64,000 bases of DNA, taken from the NCBI RefSeq assembly GCF_002954715.1, contig NZ_MSCP01000001.1:2084690-2148689 (forward strand), in the 5' to 3' direction. Below are positions 10,285 to 19,197 of this stretch, in pieces. The notes under the pieces are model-generated. The model had not been told where the DNA came from and made no database searches. It worked only from the letters and a program-made list of their open reading frames with translations. This DNA comes from Aliivibrio sifiae. Its GTDB lineage: Bacteria > Pseudomonadota > Gammaproteobacteria > Enterobacterales > Vibrionaceae. Both the position numbers and the translations under genes were made by a program. Each line of letters starts with the position of its first letter. The stretch's first letter is position 1.

Positions 10285-11961
10285 ATGAGCCAATCACTAT
10301 TCGATCATAATACCAACCCTCAACTTCCCCATGGGGCAATGCTTGAATGGGCTGAAAAAAAACCAAATGCTATTTTCCTTCGTCAAATTAAAGAAAGACA
10401 TTTTGTTGATTACACTTTTTCAGAAGTCGTAGATAAAGCATTACGATTGGTTACGTCATTACAACAACTTGGAATAAAACCAAAAGATAGAGTTGCTTTA
10501 ATTTCTAAAAATTGCGCAGAATGGTTTATTACAGATTTAGCATTAATGCTTGGTGATTTTGTCAGTGTTCCTATTTTTCCAACAGCAGGGCTAGAGACCA
10601 TTGAACATTGTTTAACACACAGTGAAAGTAAAGCGCTTATCGTAGGGAAACTCGATAATAACGAAGCAACGACACAAGCCATAAAAAATCTTCCTCAACT
10701 CTCTACTATCGCTTTTAACTACGATTCAGCAGCTCAATGTAAATATCAATTTGAGTCTCTAATTAAAGATAATCCTCCTTCTGATTTCAGACCAGATCAT
10801 AATGACAATACGCTAATGTCAATTGTGTATACTTCAGGAACTTCTGGGTTACCAAAAGGGGCAATGCTAACTTTTGGGGGGTTTAGTCGCTCCTCTAAAC
10901 ACTTAGTTAATCATATTGGTATGCAACCTGATGACCGATTATTTTCCTATTTACCTCTTGCCCACATCACTGAACGAGTTTATATATTAGGCTCAGCCTT
11001 CTTTGGTGGAATTCAAACCGCTTTTCCTGAATCTTTAGATACTTTTATTGATGATGTAAAAATGCATCGCCCTACTTTATTTATCTCTGTACCTAGATTA
11101 TGGACAGTATTTCAACAACGCATCCAAGATAAGCTCCCTCAGAAAAAATTAAATATCCTACTTAAGATCCCTTTTATCAATAATATTATTAAGCGTAAAT
11201 TAGCTGATGGATTAGGGCTAGATAAGGCACGAGTTCTTGGTTGTGGTTCAGCTCCCGTCTCAGCAGGCCTATTAAAATGGTATGAAAGTATCGGTTTAAA
11301 TATTACCGAAGCATGGGGAATGACGGAAACATTCGCCTATAGCACACTCAACCATCCTTATCGTTCTGACAAGGTTGGAAGTGTGGGTTCAGCAGGGCCT
11401 GGCGTTGAATTAAAGATAGCGAAAGATGAAGAAATATTAGTTCGTGGTGATGGTTTATTTGCTGGTTATTATAAAAATGACGAAGCAACCACAGAAAGTT
11501 TTAATAAAGAAGGTTGGCTACATACCGGAGATATTGGTTCAATTGATTCAGAAGGATTCTTAACAATTCAAGGCCGTAAAAAAGATACGTTCAAAACGGC
11601 AAAAGGGAAATTTGTTGCTCCTGTTCCTATCGAAAAACGTATTTTTGATTTAAGTAATCTAGAAATGATGTGTCTCATTGGTTCTGGACTTCCGGGCCCA
11701 ATTCTATTAGCAGTTCCTCACTCATACACTAACTTTGATCAAGCTCGTTACGAACGAACAGCCCTCAAAAACTTAGAGACAATTAATAGTGGTTTAGAGT
11801 CACATGAGAAGCTAAAAGGCATATTAATGGTTAAAGAGCCTTGGAGTATAGAGAATGGGATTTTAACCCCCACACTAAAGATTAAACGCCATATTTTAGA
11901 GAAAAAATACCATGAGCTTGCCTCTAACTGGCCAAAAGATAAAAAAATAATCTGGGAATAA
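10285..11961 (+). CDS. AMP-binding long-chain acyl-CoA synthetase-like protein
   Basis: Members of this ANL family adenylate a carboxylic acid and then usually transfer it to coenzyme A. Visible motifs are the P-loop-like YTSGTSGLPKG (182-192), EAWGMTE (342-348), GWLHTGD (410-416) and a long-chain-type GRKKDTFKTAKGKFVAP (430-446). At 558 residues it is somewhat shorter than typical FadD/FACS proteins (about 600). I chose the ATG at 10285 because AGGA lies eight bases upstream; the frame opens 123 bases earlier without a good site. It stands alone between two terminators, with no beta-oxidation gene near it. Substrate is unknown: long-chain fatty acid is the likeliest guess from the motif type. 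Confidence 0.85.
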   Translation: MSQSLFDHNTNPQLPHGAMLEWAEKKPNAIFLRQIKERHFVDYTFSEVVDKALRLVTSLQQLGIKPKDRVALISKNCAEWFITDLALMLGDFVSVPIFPTAGLETIEHCLTHSESKALIVGKLDNNEATTQAIKNLPQLSTIAFNYDSAAQCKYQFESLIKDNPPSDFRPDHNDNTLMSIVYTSGTSGLPKGAMLTFGGFSRSSKHLVNHIGMQPDDRLFSYLPLAHITERVYILGSAFFGGIQTAFPESLDTFIDDVKMHRPTLFISVPRLWTVFQQRIQDKLPQKKLNILLKIPFINNIIKRKLADGLGLDKARVLGCGSAPVSAGLLKWYESIGLNITEAWGMTETFAYSTLNHPYRSDKVGSVGSAGPGVELKIAKDEEILVRGDGLFAGYYKNDEATTESFNKEGWLHTGDIGSIDSEGFLTIQGRKKDTFKTAKGKFVAPVPIEKRIFDLSNLEMMCLIGSGLPGPILLAVPHSYTNFDQARYERTALKNLETINSGLESHEKLKGILMVKEPWSIENGILTPTLKIKRHILEKKYHELASNWPKDKKIIWE

Positions 11962-12009
11962 GCAACAAATAAACCAAGATAACACCATAAAAATCAAACT
12001 AAGAAACGA

Positions 12010-12053
12010 AAAAGGCAGCAAGAGGCTATAAATAGCACCTTACTGCCTTTTTA
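12010..12053 (+). terminator. Terminator after the acyl-CoA synthetase gene
   Basis: AAAGGCAG pairs with CTGCCTTT, and an imperfect inner helix (AAGAGGCTA with TAGCACCTT) extends the stem. It is followed by a T-run. Confidence 0.85.
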
Positions 12054-12201
12054 TTAAAAATAAAAAAATCAAATAGATATTAAACCCAATCACTTAGCTA
12101 AGAAATAATCAATAAGACCATGACTTTAAACTTAACTATTATAAATAAGCGCCTTACTTTAAAACCAAACCATAAAGCCCACTTATAAAAGACAACAAAC
12201 A

Positions 12202-12217
12202 AAGCAACCGTTTCCTA
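12202..12217 (+). promoter_or_regulatory. Candidate PurR box upstream of codBA
   Basis: The 16-mer AAGCAACCGTTTCCTA matches the PurR pattern ANGCAANCGNTTNCNT at 10 of 11 defined positions. In E. coli codBA is PurR-repressed, so the location makes sense. It lies about 180 bases from the codB start and next to a TATAAA-like -10, but far from the better promoter at 12317-12344. Confidence 0.45.
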
Positions 12218-12316
12218 TAAAATAAAAACAACAAAAACAAAACAATAAAAAACTTATAAATCAAATAGTTAATCAAGCAAACAACACTTAACACAAACAA
12301 TTGCAACTTATGATTA

Positions 12317-12344
12317 TTGACATTATTATTAATCCATTTAAACT
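12317..12344 (+). promoter_or_regulatory. Candidate sigma70 promoter of codBA
   Basis: TTGACA (12317-12322), a 16-base spacer and TAAACT (12339-12344) stand about 55 bases upstream of codB. The -35 is consensus; the -10 matches at four of six positions. Confidence 0.45.
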
Positions 12345-12398
12345 CCTGTCCGTTTATCAAAATACTGACCAAAAAACATTCAGAAAAACGGAGTTTAC

Positions 12399-13640
12399 AT
12401 GTCCCATGATAATGATTTTAGCTTAGGTCCTGTACCTAAATGCGCAAGAAAAGGTGTAGTGTCACTTACTTTAGTTATGCTCGGACTCACCTTTTTCTCT
12501 GCAAGTATGTGGACAGGCGGCGCTCTAGGAACCGGACTTTCTTTTAATGATTTCTTCCTCGCAGTCCTTATTGGTAATTTAATTCTCGGTATTTACACTT
12601 CTTTTCTTGGTTACATCGGCGCTTCAACTGGTTTATCTACCCATCTCCTTGCTCGTTTCTCTTTTGGTTCTAAAGGTTCTTGGATCCCCTCTTTACTTCT
12701 TGGCGGTACTCAAATCGGCTGGTTTGGTGTTGGTGTTGCAATGTTCGCAATCCCTGTTCACAAAGCAACAGGCATTGATACCAACGCATTAATCGTAATA
12801 TCAGGTCTATTAATGACGGTTACTGTTTATTTTGGTATCTCGGCATTAATGGTTCTTTCCATGATTGCGGTTCCTGCTATTGCCGTCTTAGGTGGTTACT
12901 CTGTGTTTACCGCCGTTGATAGTATTGGCGGTATTGCTGAACTTCAAAAGATCCAACCAACAGAACCAATGGACTTCTCTATTGCACTTGCCATGGTTGT
13001 CGGTTCATTCATTAGTGCAGGTACATTAACCGCAGATTTTGTTCGATTTGGTAAAAAACCAATGGGAGCCGTTGCTATTACAATGATTGCATTTTTCATC
13101 GGCAACTCATTAATGTTTATATTTGGTGCCGGTGGTGCTGCAGTTACAGGACAATCTGATATTTCTGAAGTAATGATAGCTCAAGGTCTACTGATCCCTG
13201 CAATCATCGTATTAGGTTTAAATATTTGGACGACTAACGATAACGCCCTTTATGCATCAGGCCTTGGCTTCTCAAATATCACAGGCTTACCAAGTAAGTA
13301 TATTTCAATGCTTAATGGTTTAATTGGTACTGTGTGCGCGTTATGGTTATATAATAACTTTGTAGGCTGGTTAACTTTCCTATCAATAGCTATCCCACCA
13401 ATTGGAGGGGTTATCATCGCTGACTTCTTTATGAACCGTAAGCATTACATGGATTTTGAAAACGCAAAATTTCAAACGATTAACTGGGCAGGTATAATCG
13501 CTGTTGCTATTGGTGTTGCCGCTGGTAATTTCCTACCTGGTGTTGTTCCTGTAAACGCCGTTTTTGGTGGCGCACTAAGTTATCTAGTACTTAACCCTCT
13601 TTTAAACAAAGAAAAAGCATCTAAAACAGAAGCTGCATAG
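12399..13640 (+). CDS. codB: Cytosine permease CodB
   Basis: CodB is an inner-membrane NCS1-family transporter that imports cytosine for deamination by CodA. The 413-residue protein is almost entirely hydrophobic helices (about 12 expected), begins [13 protein letters not shown] like its E. coli homologue and includes the conserved [11 protein letters not shown] region near residue 105. The ATG follows CGGAG at normal spacing. The codA gene starts ten bases downstream, so the two form one operon as in E. coli. Confidence 0.96.
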   Translation: MSHDNDFSLGPVPKCARKGVVSLTLVMLGLTFFSASMWTGGALGTGLSFNDFFLAVLIGNLILGIYTSFLGYIGASTGLSTHLLARFSFGSKGSWIPSLLLGGTQIGWFGVGVAMFAIPVHKATGIDTNALIVISGLLMTVTVYFGISALMVLSMIAVPAIAVLGGYSVFTAVDSIGGIAELQKIQPTEPMDFSIALAMVVGSFISAGTLTADFVRFGKKPMGAVAITMIAFFIGNSLMFIFGAGGAAVTGQSDISEVMIAQGLLIPAIIVLGLNIWTTNDNALYASGLGFSNITGLPSKYISMLNGLIGTVCALWLYNNFVGWLTFLSIAIPPIGGVIIADFFMNRKHYMDFENAKFQTINWAGIIAVAIGVAAGNFLPGVVPVNAVFGGALSYLVLNPLLNKEKASKTEAA

Positions 13641-13650
13641 AAGAATTCTT

Positions 13651-14928
13651 ATGACTAATTTATTAATTAAAAATGTGGCATTACGAGATCAAGAAGGGTT
13701 ATTTCAAATCTTGATCCAAGATGGTCAATTCAAAACTATCGTATCAAATGAGCAAGATCTTGCTTTTTCAGGTGACACCTTAGATGCTGAGGGCGGCCTT
13801 GCCAATGCACCATTTTGTGAGCCTCATGTTCACTTAGATACGACTCAAACTGCAGGCGAGCCAAGCTGGAATATCTCAGGAACTCTTTTTGAAGGGATTG
13901 AACGTTGGTCTGAACGTAAAAAACTTCTAACCATTGAAGATGTTAAGAGCCGCGCTAAACAAACACTAAAATGGCAAATCGCGAACGGCATTCAACACGT
14001 TCGTACCCATGTAGATGTGTCTGACCCAACATTAATCGCACTAAAAGCAATGCTTGAAGTAAAAGAAGAGATGAAAGAGTGGGTTGATATCCAAATCGTC
14101 GCTTTTCCTCAAGAAGGCATTCTTTCTTACCCAAATGGTAAAGAGCTATTAGAAGAAGCAGTCCAACTTGGTGCTGATGTTATTGGTGCAATTCCTCATT
14201 TTGAATTTACTCGTGAATACGGTATTGAATCTCTGCATTACGTTTTTGAACTGGCACAAAAATACGATCGTTTAATTGATGTTCATTGCGATGAAATTGA
14301 TGATGAACAATCACGTTTTGTTGAAACCCTAGCTGCACTTGCTCATAAATTTAATATGGGTGAAAAGGTCACAGCAAGCCACACCACAGCAATGCACTCT
14401 TACAATGGTGCTTACGCCTCTCGTTTATTCCGTTTATTAAAAATGTCAGGCATCAACTTTGTTGCAAACCCATTAGTGAATATTCACTTACAAGGGCGCT
14501 TTGATGACTATCCTAAACGTCGTGGGATTACCCGCGTTAAAGAGATGCTTGCAAGCGATATCAACGTCTGCTTTGGTCATGATGATGTGTTTGACCCATG
14601 GTATCCACTAGGTACAGCAAATATGTTGCAAGTACTGCATATGGGGCTGCATGTATGCCAAATCATGGGTTATGAACAAATTAACCAAGGCCTTGACCTA
14701 ATTAGCTATAAATCAGCAAGAACACTAAACATTCAAGATAACTATGGTATTGAAGAAGGTAAGCCAGGTAACTTAATTATTTTACCTGCAGAAAATGGCT
14801 TTGATGCACTGCGTCGCCAAGTTCCTGTTCGTTACTCGATCCGTCAAGGTAATGTAATTTCAGAAACTCAACCAGCAACAACGACCATTACTTTAGATAA
14901 ACCAGAGGTGGTTTCATTTAAGCGTTAA
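13651..14928 (+). CDS. codA: Cytosine deaminase CodA
   Basis: CodA hydrolyses cytosine to uracil and ammonia, feeding pyrimidine salvage. The 425-residue protein is an amidohydrolase-superfamily enzyme very close to E. coli CodA. Metal-binding residues are visible in EPHVHLDTT (about 58-66), in [11 protein letters not shown] (about 210-220) and in [11 protein letters not shown] (about 307-317). It follows codB by ten bases and is closed by a terminator at 14953-14980. Confidence 0.97.
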   Translation: MTNLLIKNVALRDQEGLFQILIQDGQFKTIVSNEQDLAFSGDTLDAEGGLANAPFCEPHVHLDTTQTAGEPSWNISGTLFEGIERWSERKKLLTIEDVKSRAKQTLKWQIANGIQHVRTHVDVSDPTLIALKAMLEVKEEMKEWVDIQIVAFPQEGILSYPNGKELLEEAVQLGADVIGAIPHFEFTREYGIESLHYVFELAQKYDRLIDVHCDEIDDEQSRFVETLAALAHKFNMGEKVTASHTTAMHSYNGAYASRLFRLLKMSGINFVANPLVNIHLQGRFDDYPKRRGITRVKEMLASDINVCFGHDDVFDPWYPLGTANMLQVLHMGLHVCQIMGYEQINQGLDLISYKSARTLNIQDNYGIEEGKPGNLIILPAENGFDALRRQVPVRYSIRQGNVISETQPATTTITLDKPEVVSFKR

Positions 14929-14952
14929 TTGGAAGTTCAATAATCAGATACC

Positions 14953-14980
14953 AATGGGAGCCTTTGTGCTCCCATTTTTT
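14953..14980 (+). terminator. codBA terminator
   Basis: Perfect 8-bp stem AATGGGAG/CTCCCATT with an 8-base loop and a T-run, 25 bases after the codA stop. Confidence 0.9.
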
Positions 14981-15040
14981 ATGAATATTTTTTAAGGGTG
15001 AATGCTATACTTATCCTAATTCAAGATAAATGGCGATATT

Positions 15041-15280
15041 ATGACACAGCAAAATAACCCGCTTCACGGTTTGACCCTGCAAGCAATCTTAACAGAATTA
15101 GTTGAACATTACGGTTGGGAGGAATTAAGCTACATGGTTAATATCAATTGTTTTAAATCTGATCCAACCATTAAATCAAGTTTGAAATTTTTGCGAAAAA
15201 CCGAGTGGGCGCGAGTTCGAGTAGAAAATATCTATTTGAAACTTCAACGTCATAAAGAAAAAGCAGAAAAATTAAATTAA
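15041..15280 (+). CDS. DUF2132 (VF530-family) small protein
   Basis: A 79-residue protein beginning with the DUF2132 signature: short polar N-terminus, PLHGLTLQ, then a [10 protein letters not shown] segment and a [18 protein letters not shown] core. The family name VF530 comes from an Aliivibrio fischeri protein whose solved fold was described as resembling DNA-binding proteins; function remains unestablished. The C-terminal third is lysine/arginine-rich, consistent with nucleic-acid binding. It is transcribed alone between the codBA terminator and a bidirectional terminator shared with fusA. A TATACT -10-like element lies about 30 bases upstream. Confidence 0.88.
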   Translation: MTQQNNPLHGLTLQAILTELVEHYGWEELSYMVNINCFKSDPTIKSSLKFLRKTEWARVRVENIYLKLQRHKEKAEKLN

Positions 15281-15362
15281 TCTGAATAATGCCAATTCCA
15301 GTAATTATCTAATCGTTATTACTGGTTTAAACCGCAATCGAAATATTCAATCGATTAAAAAC

Positions 15363-15400
15363 AAAAAGCCCCGTAAGTTTGCACTTACGGGGCTTTTTTA
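15363..15400. terminator. Bidirectional terminator between the DUF2132 gene and fusA
   Basis: A GCCCCGTAAG/CTTACGGGGC stem is flanked by A-runs on the left and T-runs on the right, so it can act on both converging transcripts. Confidence 0.92.
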
Positions 15401-15421
15401 ATTAAAGAGCGTTAGCCAGAA

Positions 15422-17506
15422 TTACTTCTTAGCGTTAGCTTCTTTAACGTCAGCAATTACTTGCTCTGCTACGTTCATTGGACAAGGTGCGTAGTGAGAG
15501 AACTCCATAGAGAACTGACCACGACCAGAAGTCATTGTACGTAGTGAACCGATGTAACCAAACATTTCTGAAAGAGGGATGTCAGCTTTAACACGAACAC
15601 CAGTTACGCCAGCCATTTGGTCTTTGATCATGCCACGACGACGGTTAAGGTCACCGATTACATCACCAACGTGATCATCTGGAGTAAACACGTCTACAGC
15701 CATGATTGGTTCTAGAAGTTGAGCACCAGCTTTTGGCATAGATTGACGGAATGCACCTTTCGCTGCGATTTCAAATGCTACTGCAGATGAATCGACTGCG
15801 TGGAAACCACCATCTAGAAGTTCGATTTCAACATCAAGAACAGGGAAACCAGCAAGAACACCAGTATCCATCATGCCTTTAAAGCCTTTCTCGATTGCAG
15901 GCCAGAATTCTTTAGGAACGTTACCGCCCACAACAGAAGACTTAAATGCAAAACCTGAACCAACTTCACCTGGTTTCATAACGTAGTCGATCTTACCGAA
16001 CTGACCAGAACCACCAGATTGTTTCTTATGCGTGTAGCTATCTTCAACAGGTTGAGTAATAGTTTCACGGTAAGCAACTTGAGGTTGACCAACAGTAAGG
16101 TCTACACCGTATGTACGACGAAGGATATCAACTTTAATGTCTAGGTGAAGTTCACCCATACCTTTAAGGATTGTTTCGCCAGTTTCTTCGTCAGTTTCAA
16201 CTTGGAAAGATGGATCTTCTGCAACCATTTTACCGATAGCAATACCCATTTTCTCAGTACTGCCTTTATCTTTAGGCGTTACTGCGATTGAGATTACTGG
16301 TACAGGGAAAACCATTGGCTCAAGTGTTACTGGGTGCTTAGGATCACAAAGAGTGTGACCAGTTTGCACGTTTTTCATACCAACGATAGCGATGATATCG
16401 CCAGCTTGTGCGTAAGTTAATTCATTACGATCATTCGCTTGCATCTCAACCATACGGCCAACACGCTCAGTTTTACCTGTGAATGAGTTAAGAATTGTGT
16501 CGCCTTTGTTCAATTTACCAGAGTAAATACGAACGAAAGTTAGGGCACCAAAACGGTCATCCATGATTTTGAATGCTAGTGCTTTGAATGTTTCGTCTAC
16601 AGAAACGATAGCGTGTTCGCCAGTTTCTTCGCCTTCTTCATTCATTAGCGGTTGAGGATCTACTTCTGTTGGAGAAGGTAGGTAATCAACAACAGCATCA
16701 AGGATTAGTTGCATACCTTTGTTCTTAAATGCAGAACCACAGAATGCAGGGAAGAAATCCATTGTGCGAGTACCCTTACGGATACATACTTTTAGTTGCT
16801 CAATAGTAGGTTCTTCACCTTCCATGTAAGCTTCCATTAGATCGTCGTCTTGCTCAACAGCAGTTTCAACTAGCATCTCACGGTATTCTTCTACTTGATC
16901 AACCATGTCCGCAGGAACATCTGTGATTTCGTAGTTTTCAGGAAGACCAGAGTCATCCCAAACGTATGCTTTACGAGTTAGAAGGTCAACAACACCAACG
17001 AAATCGTCTTCGATACCGATAGGAAGAACCATAACTAGTGGGTTAGCACCTAGTACGTCTTGAGTTTGCTTAACAACACGGAAGAAGTCAGCACCCATAC
17101 GGTCTAGTTTGTTAACGAAGATAATACGTGCAACTTCTGATTCGTTCGCGTAACGCCAGTTAGTTTCTGATTGAGGTTCAACACCACCAGAACCACAGAA
17201 TACACCGATACCACCGTCAAGTACTTTAAGAGAACGGTAAACTTCAACTGTGAAGTCAACGTGTCCAGGAGTATCGATAACGTTAAAACGGTGATCTTTC
17301 CAGAAACAACTTACAGCTGCTGATTGGATAGTAATTCCGCGCTCAGCTTCCTGTTCCATGAAGTCAGTAGTAGATTCGCCATCATGAACTTCACCAGTTT
17401 TGTGGATCTGACCAGTAAGTTTTAGGATACGTTCAGTTGTGGTAGTTTTACCCGCATCAACGTGCGCGAAAATACCAATATTTCTGTATTTTGATAAATC
17501 AGTCAT
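15422..17506 (-). CDS. fusA: Translation elongation factor G (stand-alone copy)
   Basis: EF-G is the GTPase that drives ribosomal translocation and, with RRF, ribosome recycling. The 694-residue protein has all EF-G domains: the G domain with AHVDAGKT (about 14-21), DTPGHVDF and NKLDRMG, and domains II-V. It lacks the str-operon neighbours (rpsL, rpsG, tuf) and is flanked by radA and a DUF2132 gene. Vibrios are known to carry a second EF-G gene next to radA, so this is probably that paralogue. Whether it is specialised for recycling or for stress cannot be told from motifs alone. Confidence 0.93.
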   Translation of the reverse strand: MTDLSKYRNIGIFAHVDAGKTTTTERILKLTGQIHKTGEVHDGESTTDFMEQEAERGITIQSAAVSCFWKDHRFNVIDTPGHVDFTVEVYRSLKVLDGGIGVFCGSGGVEPQSETNWRYANESEVARIIFVNKLDRMGADFFRVVKQTQDVLGANPLVMVLPIGIEDDFVGVVDLLTRKAYVWDDSGLPENYEITDVPADMVDQVEEYREMLVETAVEQDDDLMEAYMEGEEPTIEQLKVCIRKGTRTMDFFPAFCGSAFKNKGMQLILDAVVDYLPSPTEVDPQPLMNEEGEETGEHAIVSVDETFKALAFKIMDDRFGALTFVRIYSGKLNKGDTILNSFTGKTERVGRMVEMQANDRNELTYAQAGDIIAIVGMKNVQTGHTLCDPKHPVTLEPMVFPVPVISIAVTPKDKGSTEKMGIAIGKMVAEDPSFQVETDEETGETILKGMGELHLDIKVDILRRTYGVDLTVGQPQVAYRETITQPVEDSYTHKKQSGGSGQFGKIDYVMKPGEVGSGFAFKSSVVGGNVPKEFWPAIEKGFKGMMDTGVLAGFPVLDVEIELLDGGFHAVDSSAVAFEIAAKGAFRQSMPKAGAQLLEPIMAVDVFTPDDHVGDVIGDLNRRRGMIKDQMAGVTGVRVKADIPLSEMFGYIGSLRTMTSGRGQFSMEFSHYAPCPMNVAEQVIADVKEANAKK

Positions 17507-17699
17507 TGTTTTACTCTATTAATAGGATAGAAAATGCGCGCAGAGTATAACATAAACTGCCAATTGGTATATGCTTTGTTCTATTTTTGGATAGAATTTA
17601 GCCCAATTAACCCCTGCTTACTTTCTGCTATGGCAAATTATAGTCGAATTTACACAATTTCAAATACAAAGAATAGTGAAAATTCGTAATTATTATCGA

Positions 17700-19079
17700 T
17701 TATAGTTCATCGAAGGCATCAATCGCCTCTGATAACTTCTTCACACCATGTATTTGCATGCCTTCAATACCCCCTTTGGGCATATTAGCAGCAGGAACAA
17801 TAGCGCGTTTAAAACCATGTTTATAAGCTTCCATTAAACGCTCTTGCCCGCTAGGAACAGGACGAATTTCGCCAGCTAGGCCTACCTCACCAAAAACCAC
17901 CACATCTTTTGGTAATGGACGATCTTTAAAGCTAGATAATAACGCCATTATCAACGCTAAATCAGCACTGGTTTCTGCCACTTTGACACCACCAACGACA
18001 TTCACAAAGACATCTTGATCAGCCATCTGTAATCCACCATGTTTATGAAGTACAGCAAGTAACATGGATAATCTATTTTGATCTAAGCCAACAGAGACAC
18101 GGCGAGGATTTGATAATTGAGAATAGTCCACCAATGCTTGTATTTCTACCAACAACGGACGTGTACCTTCCCAAACGACCATTACAGAACTGCCTGAGGT
18201 TTCCTCTTCACCGCGAGATAAGAAAATCGCAGATGGATTACTCACCTCTTTCAAGCCTTGTCCTGTCATTGCAAATACGCCAAGTTCATTCACTGCACCA
18301 AAACGGTTTTTATTACAACGTAATGTTCTAAAGCGGCTGTCGGCACTGCCATCAAGTAATACCGAACAGTCAATAATGTGTTCAAGTACTTTTGGTCCAG
18401 CTAATGTACCGTCTTTTGTTACGTGTCCAACAAGGAAAATAGAGACATTATTTTGTTTTGCATAACGAGTTAATGTAGTTGCTGACTCTCTAACTTGAGA
18501 AACACTGCCCGGTGAAGATTGAACATCATCGACATGCATTACTTGAATAGAGTCAATCACCATAATCTTAGGCTTTTCTTTTTCTGCAATTTTGCAAATT
18601 CGATCAATACTTGTTTCCGAAAGCATTTTTAAATTATCTTTTGGCAAACCAAGGCGTGATGCTCTCATCGCTACTTGTTGCAAAGATTCTTCACCTGTGA
18701 CATATAACGTTGGCATATCCGCAGCAAGTCGACACATGGTTTGCAGTAATAACGTAGATTTACCCGCGCCAGGGTTACCACCAATCAAAATAGCCGCCCC
18801 GGGAACAATCCCTCCCCCAAGCACTCGGTCAAATTCTTTAAAGCTGCTACTAAATCGAGGGACTTCTTGTAAGTCAATACTTGATAATGCTTGAACTTCA
18901 GATTCAGAACTAGAACCGGCATACCCAACCAAGCGTTCATTACGAGCAACTTGAGGCGACGCGGCTAATCTTACTTCAGTTATCGTGTTCCACGCCCCAC
19001 AAGCGCTACACTGCCCTTGCCAACGAGGGAAGTCTGCCCCACAATCATTACAAACGTAGGCTCGTTTTGCTTTTGCCAT
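17700..19079 (-). CDS. radA: DNA repair protein RadA
   Basis: RadA (Sms) is a RecA-like, DnaB-type helicase that promotes branch migration during recombination. The 459-residue protein has an N-terminal C4 zinc finger (CNDCG...CSACG, residues 10-31), Walker A GGNPGAGKST near 100, the RadA-specific KNRFG motif near 258 and a C-terminal Lon-like domain. It is transcribed towards fusA with a 193-base gap. In E. coli radA is linked to serB, and here serB is about 2.5 kb away with the PilZ gene between. Confidence 0.97.
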   Translation of the reverse strand: MAKAKRAYVCNDCGADFPRWQGQCSACGAWNTITEVRLAASPQVARNERLVGYAGSSSESEVQALSSIDLQEVPRFSSSFKEFDRVLGGGIVPGAAILIGGNPGAGKSTLLLQTMCRLAADMPTLYVTGEESLQQVAMRASRLGLPKDNLKMLSETSIDRICKIAEKEKPKIMVIDSIQVMHVDDVQSSPGSVSQVRESATTLTRYAKQNNVSIFLVGHVTKDGTLAGPKVLEHIIDCSVLLDGSADSRFRTLRCNKNRFGAVNELGVFAMTGQGLKEVSNPSAIFLSRGEEETSGSSVMVVWEGTRPLLVEIQALVDYSQLSNPRRVSVGLDQNRLSMLLAVLHKHGGLQMADQDVFVNVVGGVKVAETSADLALIMALLSSFKDRPLPKDVVVFGEVGLAGEIRPVPSGQERLMEAYKHGFKRAIVPAANMPKGGIEGMQIHGVKKLSEAIDAFDEL

Positions 19080-19197
19080 ATATCACCGACATAAATTTTA
19101 TTGAAGTGAGGGGTATTATTATTTAACTCATTAACGTTAAATATTTTAGCCATTCAGCCGATAACCCCATTAGATTGTTATTACTGTACCAGAAATC

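Larger units (their letters stand above)
12054..12398 (+). other. AT-rich leader region upstream of codBA
   Basis: No convincing gene lies in these 345 bases. They are strikingly A- and T-rich. A minus-strand open frame at 12154-12372 is low-complexity (Leu, Ile, Phe, Lys) and has no family resemblance, so I read it as chance. The stretch contains a PurR-like box and a candidate sigma70 promoter, listed separately. Its length suggests a long untranslated leader or distant operators for codBA. Confidence 0.6.

Noticed and set aside
12154..12372. Minus-strand 72-codon open frame upstream of codB
   Set aside because: Low-complexity Leu/Ile/Phe/Lys translation of AT-rich DNA, no ribosome-binding site, no family.
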